Source of the DNA: Asterias amurensis | Lineage: Eukaryota > Echinodermata > Asteroidea > Forcipulatida > Asteriidae | Assembly: GCF_032118995.1 (NCBI RefSeq) | Contig: NC_092668.1 | Coordinates: 5,125,501-5,189,500, forward strand | Length of the DNA stretch: 64,000 nt | Direction: 5' to 3' | Shown here: piece after piece, positions 24,249 to 36,640 of the stretch | How the letters are laid out: the number at the start of each line of letters is the position of its first letter | How positions within the stretch are numbered: position 1 is the first letter of the stretch | Position numbers and translations under genes: made by a program | Notes under the pieces: model-generated | Database searches by the model: none | The model's input: only the letters and a program-made list of their open reading frames with translations | Told to the model about the DNA's origin: nothing

Positions 24249-24845
24249 ATAGGACTACTTTAGGGTATCTGGAGCTTCTTCTTTGGTTGAGTGTAAAACC
24301 TAGTCGCTCTGCATCTGTGGTTGACTTCCTCATTATGTAGTCCAGTACAATAATGAACACAAATGGGGCAAGTGTGTCGGCCTGTAAAATTCCCCAGCTA
24401 ACATGCATACGTTGGGCCAACATCGAACGTTGAACAGACGTTGGGAAGGTCGGACTGAGTTTTTAAACGTTGTACGAACGTTTGCATTAAAACAGTATGA
24501 AATACAACAGTCAGAATTACAACGTTGTCACAACTTAGTTATGATGGGGCAACTTAAAGTCGTCTATTTTGTATGTTGTGTCAACGTCGGGAAATGGTAT
24601 GCAGTGAATCATTTCGTTTTTCGACGTTGGCTCAACGTAGTTTTAATACGGGCAACCTAACGTCTGCATCCTTAGGTCAGCACAACGTCACTTGCCAACG
24701 GTTGCCCTACCAACAAGTTGTACGTTTGCCAACTTTGGGCCGACGTATATATGTTAGCTGGGTCCTGCGTTCATTTTGAAGGAATTTAGCATGGCCTCCA
24801 GCTAGATGAAAGAACAATTGCTCTGTGTTTTCGTACAGTGTTTTC
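24249..24845 (-). mobile_element. RTE-like reverse transcriptase fragment, interrupted
   Basis: On the minus strand 24845-24763 encodes TLYENTEQ-type and, in another frame, EAMLNSFKMNAG. 24392-24249 continues with ILQADTLAPFVFIIVLDYIMR, then LGFTLNQRRSSRYP. This is the RT palm region before the catalytic DD box of RTE-clade LINEs. A MITE (24393-24762) splits the frame exactly at GILQ; without it the frame is continuous across the junction. It is a defective relic. Confidence 0.8.
24393..24762. mobile_element. 370-bp MITE inserted in the RT relic
   Basis: Ends CCCAGCTAACATGCA and TATATGTTAGCTGGG, flanked by TC on both sides (possible 2-bp duplication). Internally rich in AACGTTGG-like blocks. 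The uninterrupted RT frame defines the insertion point. Confidence 0.85.
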
Positions 24846-24988
24846 TGTAGTGATGCAAACTGCTAAAACTGAGACTAAAATAATTTTCGTGACATTTTGT
24901 TTTTACTCATTTCCCGAAAACTACAATACCACAGCAAGTAATATTTTAAGGGAAGCTTTCAACTATCATTTTCTTCAAACTGTTTTAA

Positions 24989-25548
24989 GTCACCTGGAAG
25001 TGGTATTTTTTCAAAATAAAGCTTTTGTCACTAATATATGTGTTTTGATGAGGGAATGTGAATAAACAGTTAGCTAAGGTTTTAAAAAATCAGTTCTTAT
25101 GTTTAAGAGTAGACCCCGACCCGAGAGGGCGCTGTTCGTGACGTCAATCGAGGCAGACTTTGCCTGTAATGCGTAGAGTAAACACAATTGCAAAGTACAT
25201 GTACGGACTCAATCGTGAGTTTGTACATTTCAAAAAAAAAAATTGTTTTTTTCCGGCAATGCCGACCAGGTATATTGCTGCTGAATGCAGAAAAACACCT
25301 TTTGAAATGTACCAACTCACGACTTGGACGTACATGTACTTTGCACGTGTGTTTACTCTACGCATTGCAGGCAAAGTCTGCCTCGATTGACGTCACAAAA
25401 GGGGTAGGCGGAGTCAGCCCCCCAAACAACTTTATATATATATTTTTAAACATATAAATCGTGACAAACAATTACTAAAAAAATTGTTTTATTGTTCGTA
25501 AGCATATACTCTTATGTTTGAAAGAAAAAAAAATATTTACAGGTGACT
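24989..25548. mobile_element. TTAA-type MITE carrying THAP remnant, family C copy 2
   Basis: TTAA at 24985-24988 and 25549-25552; ends GTCACCTGGAAGTGG and ACAGGTGACT. Inside is a second inverted repeat (about 25138-25215 and 25315-25398) whose outer edge carries GTGACGTCAATCGAGGCAG. At the centre MPTRYIAAECRKT is a decayed THAP start. Confidence 0.85.
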
Positions 25549-25552
25549 TTAA

Positions 25553-26858
25553 GTGAAGTGTAAATCTGTGGACACGACGGTATGTCGTCGTCGTCAAAAA
25601 CCCCTATTTAATTACTCACAAAACCCTAACCCTAAACCTTCGTACTTCGTACATACACGGTTAGAAAGTAATGGGTTCAGAACGTGTTTAGAAAAACAAG
25701 GAAAAACTAGACATTAGGTGTTTGTGAACAAACACAAAGCTGTTCCGTGTTCTTTTGCTTGGATCATGTGCTAAAATGACCAATGAGTCTATAACTGTAA
25801 CATTTGAAAATAGGTTGTATATTTCTTGAGATATGGTCTCATTTCCGGTTGACCCGGAAGTAGAGGTCAACTTGAGGTCAAGGTTTTTCAAAATTAATCT
25901 CAAAATAATCTCCTCGCCCCAATGAGTTTTAAAATTGGTCGTGTGCTTCTTGAGATATGGTGCTGCAAAGATTTCCACTGTAACTTGTCAATAGAGGGCG
26001 GTATATAAGATGAGTGGTATCAACATCTCTTTTCTTTTAAGGCAAATAATGTTTAACTGAATTGTTTATCCCCAAAAGTTCAATTAAAAAGTTGAATAAA
26101 TGTACAAACTTGTATTTGACTCAGGATTGTTTGATTTGTTTGGTTTCTTGAGTTCATGACAGTATTTTTAGAGTCCATTGTCATGTGACAAACTCCTAAG
26201 GGTAAAATCTTTGTATATGGTCGGTGGTTTGATGTTTGATCTAGTAGTACGAGTGGATTTCACTGAACTCTTAACCACTAAACTCTGTGCTTATGATCAC
26301 CACTTTCCGCTAACTGTGTTTTTCAAACATAATGCATGCACACAGGTTATGCTGGGCTAACAATTGAGAAAAAGAAAAGGTTACACTATCGATTTAAAGA
26401 TAAGAATCAAACTTAAATATTAAAAAAAGAAATTATGTTTTGTTTCGTGGGGGGATACAAATTATTTTTATTTCGGATTATTTCGGACAGACGCCCGAAC
26501 TCGCAATTCTGAACTATGGGTTTTACACATCATATACATACATGTAGTCTTCAGCGTCCATCGTGCGTGCGTCAAGAGAGCATGGAGAGGGGATGATCCG
26601 GCGGAATAATTTCCATTCCATCATTTTGCGACCATTGTCACTAAATATGAAATGCTAACGCCTATCAGTATTTTCTAGGGTTGAAATGTTTTAGATGCCT
26701 TTGGCTTTAGGGGTTTTTGACGACGACGTCGTCAAAAACCCCTATCTAATACGCACGTTCGTTTTAACGAAAACCCTAAACCTTCGTACTTGGTAAATGC
26801 AAAGTAATGGGTCCAGAACGCGGTGAGAAAAACCAAAGACAAATTTAACGCACGTTCT
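25553..26858. other. Non-coding stretch with one sharp palindrome
   Basis: GGGGTTTTTGACGACGACGTCGTCAAAAACCCC forms a perfect inverted repeat at about 26709-26741 (arms of 16). The same arm recurs near 25583-25605. No gene seen. Confidence 0.5.
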
Positions 26859-27115
26859 ATTGAAAATCGTAAACCTTCGTTTTTTGTGCGTGTACACAGT
26901 AAAGGGTCCAGAACGCGGGTAGGGAAAAAAAATAGCACAGACTCCTCTCAAGAAGTCAACAACTCGTAGAGGTACATACTGTGTTGTATTACCAAAGAGA
27001 ATATTTCACAATAACATGGTGACTGCATCAAGTTTACAAATTAAAAATTCAAATGAAGACCACGTGGTTAATTAATTAAGAATTTTAACACTTTTTTATT
27101 AGAGTAAAGCTTATG
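26859..27115 (-). repeat. Dispersed repeat, inverted partner of 10155-10413
   Basis: Reverse complement of 10155-10413 over its whole length with few differences. A diverged direct neighbour at about 27283-27440 shares ACTGCATCAGG and GTGGTTAATTAAT. Confidence 0.8.
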
Positions 27116-27440
27116 TTCTAAGCTTCAATTTGATATATGATAACTCTTTTATCCTTGTACTTTAGGAGACGGCGGGGCCTAAACAAAAACGCTGTACAAA
27201 CGATATGGGGCTTTAGGCGAAAACAAAGAATAATAATAATAATAATACACAAAATAAAAATCTTGACGAAAAAAGTAAGTCACAACTCATGACAGGTACA
27301 TACTGTATTGCTTGTACCATAGGGAATGTTTAAAAATAACATGGAAGTGACTGCATCAGGTATATTCAAATGAAGATAAAGTGGTTAATTAATAATTATT
27401 TTTTTATTTTTTTTTATTCACATTATTTAAGCTTATGTTC

Positions 27441-28421
27441 ACACCTTTCCTGGGGTTCTCAGAATTGTTACTACTGGTTGTGGAATCATATTATAGCATT
27501 GAGGTAACACCAAAGCAATATTTGTCGTAACTATTTATATATCATCGGCATGACAACGTAGACTGTGGGTATTTATATATTGCATGAATGGTCTGGTACA
27601 CGTTGCTTTAAAGTCGGTCTGTAAATGAAAGTCATGGTTGCGTTCGAGTAGCTTCCCTGAGTCAAACCTAGGTCTCCTACGCCGTTCTCATGTCGTAGCT
27701 GTAGCCAGTAGCCACTACAGGCTTACTGTGTTAGGTAGCCCATTTCTTATCATACATATATGTACAGTGTATAAAAACAACTCAAATCTAATTTGTGTAC
27801 AGTTTACAAAGTCGACCCTCAAATAAATTCAAACTGCTTGTTATTATACACCTCGGCCCAGTTTCATAGAGCTGCGTAGTGGTCAATTTTGTTCTTACTT
27901 CAAAGGTAGCACTGCTAAGGGTAAGCACGCAAAAAAGGTATACAAACCTTCCAGTGCTTATGAAAATGGATGCTGGGTAGCACTATGAAATTAGCGGAAT
28001 AGCCCTCGGTTCGAAGCAAAATTTCTAATTGAAAATTTGTTGAGATTAGGTAAAGACCAAACATAAGTCAAACACGAAATCCTGCTAATTGATTTTCTGG
28101 AAGGAAATGGAGAAATAACTTATTTGAATTTTGTTTTCAAGACATCAAATCAGGTTGACATTTCAGTGTAGGATTAAAATCTAAAGTTGATATCTCTTCC
28201 ATTTAATAATAACTAAATTTTGAGTCAGGTTAACTAAATTTTTCTTCTCCTGAGATTGACTTTACACTAAAATGAAAACTAACTGTTTATAGATCGTAAT
28301 TATGCCGCATGTTGCTTTCAATGTAATGTAGGAAAGGTTAGTCGTGAAAGTTGTATCCGTTGCTCAGTACTTATAAAAACATTCCTTAGATCACTATTTA
28401 GCTGATTAAGATCCTTTTTAA
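27441..28421. other. No gene; MITE fragment at 27848-28005
   Basis: CGGCCCAGTTTCATAGAGCTG near 27852 and TAGCACTATGAAATTAGC near 27984 resemble the termini of the element at 58693-58937. The rest shows nothing supported. Confidence 0.45.
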
Positions 28422-28730
28422 AGACATTGGACACTATTGGTAATTGTGAAAGACCAGTCTTCTCACTTGGTGTATCTCAACATATGCATAAAATAATAAA
28501 CCTGTGAAAATTTGAGCTTGATTTGTCGTCGGAGTTGCGAGATAACTTGAAAGAAAAAAACACCCTTGTCACACAAAGTTGTGTGCTTTCAGATGCTTGA
28601 TCACGTGACCTCAAATTCTAAACTCTAAACTCTAAGGTCTCAAAAATCAAATTTGTGTAACATTACCCGTTACCAAGTAAGGTTTATGCTAATAGTTATT
28701 TTGAGTAATTACCAATAGTGTCCACTACCT
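28422..28730. mobile_element. TTAA-type MITE, family G copy 1
   Basis: TTAA at 28418-28421 and 28731-28734; ends AGACATTGGACACTATTGG and AATAGTGTCCACTACCT. Shares CATATGCATAAAATAA and ACCCTTGTCACAC blocks with 50340-50719, 54120-54497 and 37942-38303. Confidence 0.88.
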
Positions 28731-28734
28731 TTAA

Positions 28735-31479
28735 GCATGATTATGAATACACTGTTTCTTTCACAGGCTATAGGCCTACAATAGACCCCTTGAATGTGAC
28801 GTCACAGGGTCAAAAAGCGCCCTCGTGGGGTAACAAAAAGTGCTCAAAGGAGACCAATGATTGGGCAACGGCTGTTCGTTGTGCGTAAAAACTAGCGCGT
28901 GAGCTCAGCGTCCGTGTAGCCTTTTATGATATGCAGTATATGTAGTATACTATCCAGAATCAAGCACCATCGTCTTGGGCCAAGACTACTTCAACACAGA
29001 TCCTACAAGGCTGTCGGCCTGACGGCCTCCGCATGCGGATAGTGTACGGGGGCATCGTGTCGTGCGATGTTACGCACAGTGAATACGGGTGGGTTTTACG
29101 CACAGTGAATACGGGTGGGTTTTTATACAGCGGCGGTCTTTTTTCGGAGTGAATAATTCGACTGCCTTGAGCAAGGCTATGATTTTTACAGCAACCCAGT
29201 CTTAAGTCTGCGTATGCCGGCGTCTGGAAATGTATATAAAACGGGGACATGCGCTTAAAAGGAAGGTATACGTTTGGTAGTTACTAAAAACAAAAACTGA
29301 CTAGTTAACGAGCATTGGAGAGCTGTTGATAGTATAAAACATTGTGGGAAACGACTCCGTCTGAAGTAACATAGTTTTTGAGAAAGAGGTAAATCCTCAC
29401 TAAAATATTAAAAGACTTCTAGTGACAAGGGTGTTTTTTTTCTTTCATCATTTTCTCGCTGACAAATTAAGCCTAAATTTTCACAGGCGTGTTATTTTAT
29501 GCTTATGATGGGATACACCAAGTGGGAACACTGGTCATGATATAATAATGAAGATCACCGACTACAAATAGCAACTAAATAGACTGAAACCGAATCATCT
29601 TGAAAACGGTGCTTGTCTTATAGATGAATTAGGGGGAAAAGACGCGGAAACTGCATAAAATAGTCACTAAATGAGATTTGGCAGAATGTCGGTATTTTCC
29701 TTTGTGCTTAATTTTCAAAAAAAATAGCTAGAATGTAGTAAATCGTCATATCATGCAGCCATGTCAGAGAAATCGCATAGATTGTCGAGAAAGACATTAA
29801 ATTTCAATACAAAAGAAAAGAAACATGATTTCCTTATGTTTCTATTTATCTTAGTCTCCTGCAATGTTTCTTCCAGAAAGGTGGACTGTTTCTGCATCCG
29901 GGTACCCCCCACGAGCTGAATTTCGTTTTACAAACCCCTGAATAAAAGCATGGAAATTGGTTTGCTGCGATTTCTTGCTGTTTTCTGTCTTCTTTGTATG
30001 TGTTGAATGACCTGTGTTTTCTGAGGGAATCCCCCTTTCAGGCATGAGAATCTTCCGGTTTAAACCGGAATTCCGTTTTTTTTCCTTTGAAAGTTGTGGT
30101 CTCTGAGTTCGATGTGAATTTGCTATAAAATTCGGGGGGTAGGTTTTGGGGGGTATACATTTTGATTTCTCTAATCCCTCTTCTCTAGTCAGACAATGTA
30201 AGTTTACCTTTGTAATTGTTATTATCGCGGATCCACACGGCGTTCATGAAAAAACCGGCACCTTAACAATAAATTGCCGTCCAGCAGTTGGCCCAGTTTA
30301 CGGCTTGTGGTGGTCTTCCTGGCATCGCGCATGCATGCAGCAGCAGCGACAGATGTATAAACTTGCCTCATTCCTCGCTTCGTTTATAGTGGTACGTTTT
30401 AATAATGTTTGCATGTAATGCGCTTGCTGCTACAGCAAAGATAACACGTGTGGAGACTTTTGAAAGTCTACTGAAAAAACAATGCACGTGTTTTGCACCA
30501 TGTGTAACCGTGTACGTGCAGGTTTGTACACGAACCAATGAGCGGCGCGGCACGAATCTGAGATCGCCGGCAGGCCATGGCAAACTGGTACCTGTTATTG
30601 CCTCACAACCAGCGAAAGATATATTGGGAACCAGCGAACACACTGTACGTCCGGACGACGTGCTTTCTTCGTTGGTTCTATGTCTATGTTGGGGTCTAAT
30701 CTCAACCTCGTTCCAGTTATACTCTATGCTGAATAACAACCTCTTTCTCAAAAACACATCGCTCTCGCCAAAAATTAATGTGCGTCGCCGACGGATCGTT
30801 AAAATCACAAACATTTAATTGAACCGAATTTCAAATCAAGAACCTATAAAAATGGCTGTTGGTGAGACAAAAAGGATTTTCAAGGGCAGAAATAAGGGAT
30901 AAGATCGTCAAAAAAATAAAAATAGTGTTATTATTATTATTATTTTTTTTTTTTCCCCCTTCTTTTTTTCTGGAATTGTAACAAAATCGCAGGCGAACCC
31001 AAAATTGTTTGAATTTTTTGAGCTTTACATTCCTTATTTTCCCTTAAACCTATTATTTTTGTTTAAAAAAAGGAAAAATCATACAAAAGTAGCTCACTTC
31101 TACTGGAAAAATAGGTATCAGAAATGCATCAGAGACCACCACAGAGCTTCTAAAATACCCATAGCTCCCAGGGCCCTTAAGCGGGCCCTGGACCCCGGCC
31201 GTAAGGGACTTCGCGCTGCGCGCTCGTGTTGCTTCGAACACAAAAATGATGGAATATTGACATTTCCAATCAACTGAATTTTTTCCTGTTTTTTTATCAT
31301 CACCCATTCTCATGCCTGCCCTTTAAACTACCCATACACAGAATACAAAGGGAATAATGGCTAAAAGGCACATTATAATGTTGTATTCATAGCGTAATGC
31401 ATTCTGAGAAACTGTTCACTTCAAAAGGAAAAAAGTGTTTTGTCCCCGTCCGTAATCAACCAAGCTCAAACATATAGAG
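28735..31479. other. No supported gene
   Basis: An inverted family G fragment lies at about 29270-29535. A direct 24-bp duplication (TTACGCACAGTGAATACGGG) is at 29072-29119. Open frames on both strands at 30368-30818 have no recognisable domain and probably reflect a locally GC-richer patch. Confidence 0.4.
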
Positions 31480-34400
31480 CGGCAGCCCAGAGCACTTTGG
31501 TTAAAGGAACGAGGTACCAATATTTTAGTACAGGAACATTTAGTGGATAACCTGACATAGTCAGATATGGATGTCTGCCAGGGACCCCCCGCTGTGTGTA
31601 GCACGTGGACCCCCAACAAAGAGGCAAAATAATGGGCTGAATCAAACATTCTAGGTACCACATGAAATCAAGTGGAAATGTTCATTAACATCATGCTTAG
31701 TAAAAAATATCAACCGCCAGACAAATTGTCTGCTGCATTAGGCCTGCCAGACACCCCCTCCCCCAAATATTTAGTGTACAAACCTAAGGGTTGAAATTCA
31801 CCAGTTGTCAAATTACCTCAGATCTACATGAAACTTTGACTAACTGTTCCACTATGGCAAAAATGAACACAAACCAAAAATTAAATCCATACTCCATATC
31901 GTTTCCGAGATACAGCCTCTTGAAAAATGCTAAAATCTCCCCCTTTTGGCGCTCCGCCCCCGAACGACCGCGCGTCGTGGTGATATTCTTTTCAAACGTT
32001 AAGAGCCCGTAATTTAATAACGACACCAGATGTGTGGCTAAAAATTGTATGCTATTTAAGTTGTGGACATTGATTCATAATTTGGCTGCACTGGGCCTGA
32101 CAGTCACCCCCACCCCGGGGTAAAACGTCGGAGGAACAACCTAAAACCAAGTTGAAATTACCAATAGTCCTAATGCACAATTCTTAACAGAAGACAATAT
32201 CAGCCGCCAGACAATGTTTTGCTGCATTGGGTGCGGCCCGACAGTACTATACCCTCCCCGGGTTAAACATCAAAGGAACCACCTGAAACCAAGTTGAAAT
32301 GACCAAACGCAATAATCTTAATACAAGTATCAACTGCCAGACAGCAGTTTTGCTGCATTGGGCCCGACAGACACCTCCCCTCCCTCTGGGTAAACATCAA
32401 AGGAACCACCTGAAATTAAGTTGAAATGACCAATAACAATATTCTTAAAGGAACACGTTGCCTTGGATCGGACGAGTTGGTCAAAACAAAAGCGTTTGTA
32501 ACCGTTTTTTATATAATGCATATGGTTGGAAAGATGTTTTAAAAGTAGCATACAATGATCCACACAAGTTTGCCTCGAAATTGCGTGGTTTTCCTTCTAC
32601 TGTGCGAACTATCACCGTCGGCCATTTATGGGAGTCAAAATTTTGACCTCCATAAATGGCCGACGTGTTAGTCGACCAGGTAAAAAGAAAACCACGCAAT
32701 TTCGAGGCATGTTTGTGTGGATCATTGTATTCTACTTTTACAACATCTTTCTACCCATATGCATTTTATAAAAAACGGTTACAAACGTTTTTCAAAGACC
32801 AACTCGACCGATCCAAGGCAACGTGTTCCTTTAATACAAGTATCAACTGCCAGACAACAGTTTTGCTGCATTGGGCCCGACAGACACCTCCCCTTCCCCC
32901 CGGGGTAAACATCAAAGGACCACCTGAAATTAAGTTGAAATGACTAATAACAATAATATTCTTAATACCAGTATCAACTGCCAGACAACAGTTTTGCTGC
33001 ATTGGGCCCGGCAGACACCTCCCCTCCCCCTGGGTTAAACATCAAAGGAAGCACCTGAAATTAAGTTGAAATGACGAATAACAACATTCTTAATACCATT
33101 ATCAACTGCCATACAACAGTTTTGCTGCATTGGGCCCGGCAGACAAACCCGTTCCTTCGAAGTTTAACCCCGGGGTTGGGGAGGTGTCTGCCGGGCCCAA
33201 TGAAGAATCATAAAAATGTCTGGCGGTTGTACTTCCGTTTGTATTAAAGAATATTGTTATTGGTTATTTCAACTTAGTTTTAGGCGGTTCTTCTAAAACC
33301 CGAGGGAGTGGGGTTGTCTGCCGGGCCCAATGCAGCAAAACTTTCGTCTGGCAGTTGATACTTGTATTAAGAATATTGTTATTGGCCATTTCAACTTGGT
33401 TTCTGGTGGTTCCTTTGACGTTTAACACGGGGGGGGGGTAGTTGTCTGCCGGGCCCAATGCAGCCAAACTTTTGTCTGGCAGTTGATACTAAGAATATTG
33501 TTATTGGCCATTTCAACTTGGTTTTAGGGGTTCCTCTGATGTTTAACCCGGGGGAGGGGAGTTGTCTGCCGGGCCCAATGCAACAAAACTGCTGTCTGGC
33601 AGTTGATACTTGTATTAAGAATAATATTGTATTGGTCACATTTCAACTTGGTTTCAGTGGTTCCTCTGATGTTTAACCCGGGGAAGGGAGGTGTCTGCCG
33701 GGCCAAATGCAGCAAAACGTTCGTCTGGTGGTGATTGATACTGGACGTCAAAGAATAGTGTGTTTGGTCATTACTTGGTTTCAGGTGATTCCTTTGTTCA
33801 AACCGGGTAAGGGAGGTGTCTGCCGGGCAAAACATTTGTCCGGCGCCTGATATTGTCTTGTATTAAGAATAGTGCAATAGGCCTTGGTAATTTCAACTTG
33901 GTTTTAGGTCGTTCCTCCGATGTTGAACCCCGGGGGTGGGGGTGTCTGGTAGGCCCAATGCAGCCAAATTATGAATCAAGGGCCATAACTTAAATAGTAC
34001 ACACCTTTCAGCCGCAAAGCTGGTGTCGTTATTAAATTACGGGCTTAACGTTTGAAAGAATACCACCACGACGCGCGGTGTCGGCCGGGGGCGGAGCTCC
34101 AAAAGGGGGAGATTTTAGTATATTGTAAGAGGCTGTATCTCAGAAACGACATGGAGTATGGATTTAATTTTTGGTTTGTGTTCATTTTAGCCATAGTGGA
34201 ACAGTTAAACAAAGTTTCATGTAAATCTGAGGTAATTTGACAACTGGTTATTTTTAACTCATAGGTTTGTACACGAAATATTTGGGGAAGGGGGTGTCTG
34301 GCAGGCCTAATGCAGCAGAAAATTTGTTTGGCGGTTGATTTTGTTTACTTAGTATCATGGTAATGACCATTTCCACTTGGTTTCATGTGGTACCTAGAAT

Positions 34401-34568
34401 GTTTGATTCAGCCCATTATTTTGCCTCTTTGTTGGGGGTCCATGCGCCACATGCAGCGGGGGGTCCCCGGCAGACATCCATATCTGATTATGTCAGGTTA
34501 TCCACTAAACGTTCCCGTAGTCAAATATTGGTACCTCGTTCCTTTAACCAAAGTGCTCTGGGCTGCCG
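31480..34568. mobile_element. 3.1-kb foldback element with tandem ~130-bp repeats in its arms
   Basis: Ends CGGCAGCCCAGAGCACTTTGG and its exact inverse. Arms of about 1.3-1.5 kb meet near 33160. Each arm holds four to six direct copies of a ~130-bp unit containing CAACTGCCAGACAACAG, GCTGCATTGGGCCCG and a CCCC-rich block before ACATCAAAGGA. Outer arm parts (31480-32100 and 33930-34568) are single-copy inverted sequence. A family A MITE (32449-32830) sits in the left arm. No target duplication was recognised. No coding capacity; matching frames in the two arms are mirror images. Confidence 0.85.
32449..32830. mobile_element. TTAA-type palindromic MITE, family A copy 2 (nested)
   Basis: TTAA at 32445-32448 and 32831-32834; ends AGGAACACGTTGCCTTGG and its inverse. 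It interrupts the left arm of the 3.1-kb foldback; the right arm has no matching insertion, so this copy is younger. Confidence 0.92.
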
Positions 34569-35181
34569 GTCTAATACCAAGAGTGCAACGATCAGTCACC
34601 TGTCCTCATACGCTGATGATCAAAGGGATAAAAGTTTGTTCACCATAAAATTATAATACATATATTTTTTTTTTTTTTACATACAATGAGGTCCCAGCTC
34701 TGTTTCGTTAAAATTGGCTGCTGCAGCACAAATGAAATCGGTTTCAACAACACCGAGCACAAAGGCCAGTGAGTGTTGGTTTCGATTTCATTGTCAATAG
34801 CCTATGGATTAAAGCTCGACCATTTCCAACTTTGATCCAGGATGCTGTAGCTACTTTAAGAAATGAATAAAAACATAGGCACAAATTTGACTAAATGCCA
34901 ACATTTTTTTGAGGAAAGTTATCAATGATTATAGTAAAAGCAGAGAGATAAATAAAATGTGAGATGTATAAATGCATAGCCATCCACATTGGGGGGAGGG
35001 GGGTCCTGTTTGTATACAAACCTAAACCCTGTCAGTACAAGTAGCATCACAATGGCCCAGATAACCTCTTTGTCAACTTGGAGTGGATTAGTAGGGATTA
35101 CACTGACACCAATTAATTCATAGCCTGTCTTGCAGGATCTCCCTGCTCTGTTCAGAAATATGCCTGTGACGAAACCACTTT
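34569..35181. other. No supported gene
   Basis: A T run lies at 34667-34678. A minus-strand frame (35275-34922) starts inside a hairpin element and has no recognisable family. Confidence 0.4.
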
Positions 35182-35609
35182 GTGTCCGAAACGGCGACTT
35201 CGCCTCATAGATATAGAATAGAACAACTAGATCGGCCGCGCGTACATACGCGGGTTCTGGCATGGGGGCCGCCATTGCCTATCTTCCGTGTACATTTTCT
35301 GTGCGTTGCCGTCAGCACGTGACTTTTTGCCGTCAGCACGTGACATTTAGCGCGTCAAAGCCCTATCTCCCGTGTTCATTTTCGCGCGTCGCCTTTCGAA
35401 CGTGAAATTTTTACTGCGTCCATGGCGAACAAAAAAATTTTCTACACAGGCAATGGCGCGTATGTACGCGCGGCCGATCTAGTTATTTTAATTCTATATC
35501 TATGCTTCGGCTACAGCTACGGCTAGATCGCGCGCGTCTGCCTATTCTTCAACACTGGTAGACGCGCTGATCTAGCCGTAGCTGTAGCCGAATTCGTCGT
35601 TTCGGACAC
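35182..35609. mobile_element. Palindromic MITE interrupted by a second MITE
   Basis: Outer arms GTGTCCGAAACGGCGACTTCG and CGAATTCGTCGTTTCGGACAC continue, once the insertion 35206-35504 is ignored, through GGCTACAGCTACGGCTAGAT and its inverse. Combined arms are about 60 bp around a short centre. Confidence 0.8.
35206..35504. mobile_element. 299-bp MITE of the CATAGA family, nested
   Basis: Ends CATAGATATAGAATAGAAC and inverse, then GATCGGCCGCGCGTA arms. Flanks CTTCGCCT (35198-35205) and CTTCGGCT (35505-35512) form an 8-bp duplication with one mismatch. It splits the left arm of the element above. A related fragment (CGGCCGCGCGTACATACGCG) is at 36984-37003. Confidence 0.88.
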
Positions 35610-35806
35610 GGCCTGTATGTGCTATGCTAGCACATTTAAATGAGCCATTAATGAACGTACATATTCATTATTCAATATTTTCTAAGCGCGCACGTATGTT
35701 TTTCTTCTTAAAGAATGTTTTGTTTTAAAAAAACATGTTCGTGTCATAAAAAACGCGGGCGTGATCAACACGCAAATAATCTTAAAACTACGCGCGCCGC
35801 ACTTGA

Positions 35807-36640
35807 CATAGAACTAGAAATAGAACCCGGAGAACGCTGACCTCGACCACCCTCTGTGTCGTCTGTGGACGCGGCGTATCAATACCGCGCAATACGCGCG
35901 TATGGCAAAATTATCATCGTGTGACACGCGCGTATGGCAAGATGGCAAGATGTCAGCGCACATGGACCATTTCTAGTGTTTTCATTGGTCAATGATGATG
36001 TCATTGTATGGCAAAACTGTATGGCAAAATATTTTGCCATACACGCGAAAATGGCGTGTGCGCGTCCATAAAAATGGTCTCACAACGAAACCGCACGCAA
36101 AATGAGACACTCAGCATTCTCCGGGTTCTATTTCTATCATAGAGCTATATATTTTGACTAGAGCGCTAACACCCCATAATAATACACGCACTAAGGTTTT
36201 AAAGCCGTGTGGGCGCATCCATGTTTATGTACAAACCAATACAAAAGCTTGACATTTTGTACGGCAATTGTATGGCTATTTGCATGATAGCGCGTTTGTT
36301 CTTTTGTTATGTGTCAGCAAATGTGAACGCACAATCTGCTGATCAGCGTACGAACTGCGAGCGCCATGTGCGTCATGTTTACAAGGCGCGTATATTTCTT
36401 TTAGTACGTCAATCAAGTCGAAGGTACGGTTTTCGTAGCGCGGACGTACGCGATTTGGCAGTCGCGTACGTTAAGCGCACACGCCGAATAATAAAAAAAA
36501 AATCGCTGCAAAGTGTGTTCTCTTAAAATTAAAATCGTTCCGAATTTACGCAACACATCAAACATGTCTGCGCCCAGGGTGGCTTCAAAACGCAGAGCAA
36601 CTTAGCGCTCTAGTCAATATATAGCTATATGATTTCTATG
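35807..36640. mobile_element. CATAGA-family MITE interrupted by another
   Basis: Left CATAGAACTAGAAATAGAAC then CCGGAGAACGCTGA; right TCAGCATTCTCCGGGTTC then TATTTCTAT, continuing at G36640 after the insertion. The middle has repeated TATGGCAAAAT and ACGCGCGTATGGCAA blocks. Target duplication unclear. Confidence 0.7.
36138..36631. mobile_element. 494-bp CATAGA-family MITE with perfect 8-bp TSD, nested
   Basis: Ends CATAGAGCTATATATTTTGA and the inverse, then CTAGAGCGCTAA. ATTTCTAT duplicates at 36130-36137 and 36632-36639. It is inserted in the right terminus of the preceding element. Confidence 0.9.

Noticed and set aside
25620..25640. Telomere-like CCCTAACCCTAAA
   Set aside because: Only two units, inside a dispersed repeat.
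25688..25978. 96-codon minus-strand frame (MEIFAAPYLKK...)
   Set aside because: Contains a repeated CATATCTCAAGAA word in different frames and no known motif; looks non-coding.
30368..30818. Overlapping 137- and 148-codon frames on opposite strands
   Set aside because: No recognisable domain, no splice context, composition-driven; possible but unsupported.
31416..34656. Frames with VPRMFDSAHYFASLLGVH on both strands
   Set aside because: Mirror copies from the arms of the 3.1-kb foldback, without domain similarity.
34922..35275. 117-codon minus-strand frame with a hydrophobic segment
   Set aside because: It starts inside a MITE terminus and resembles no family.
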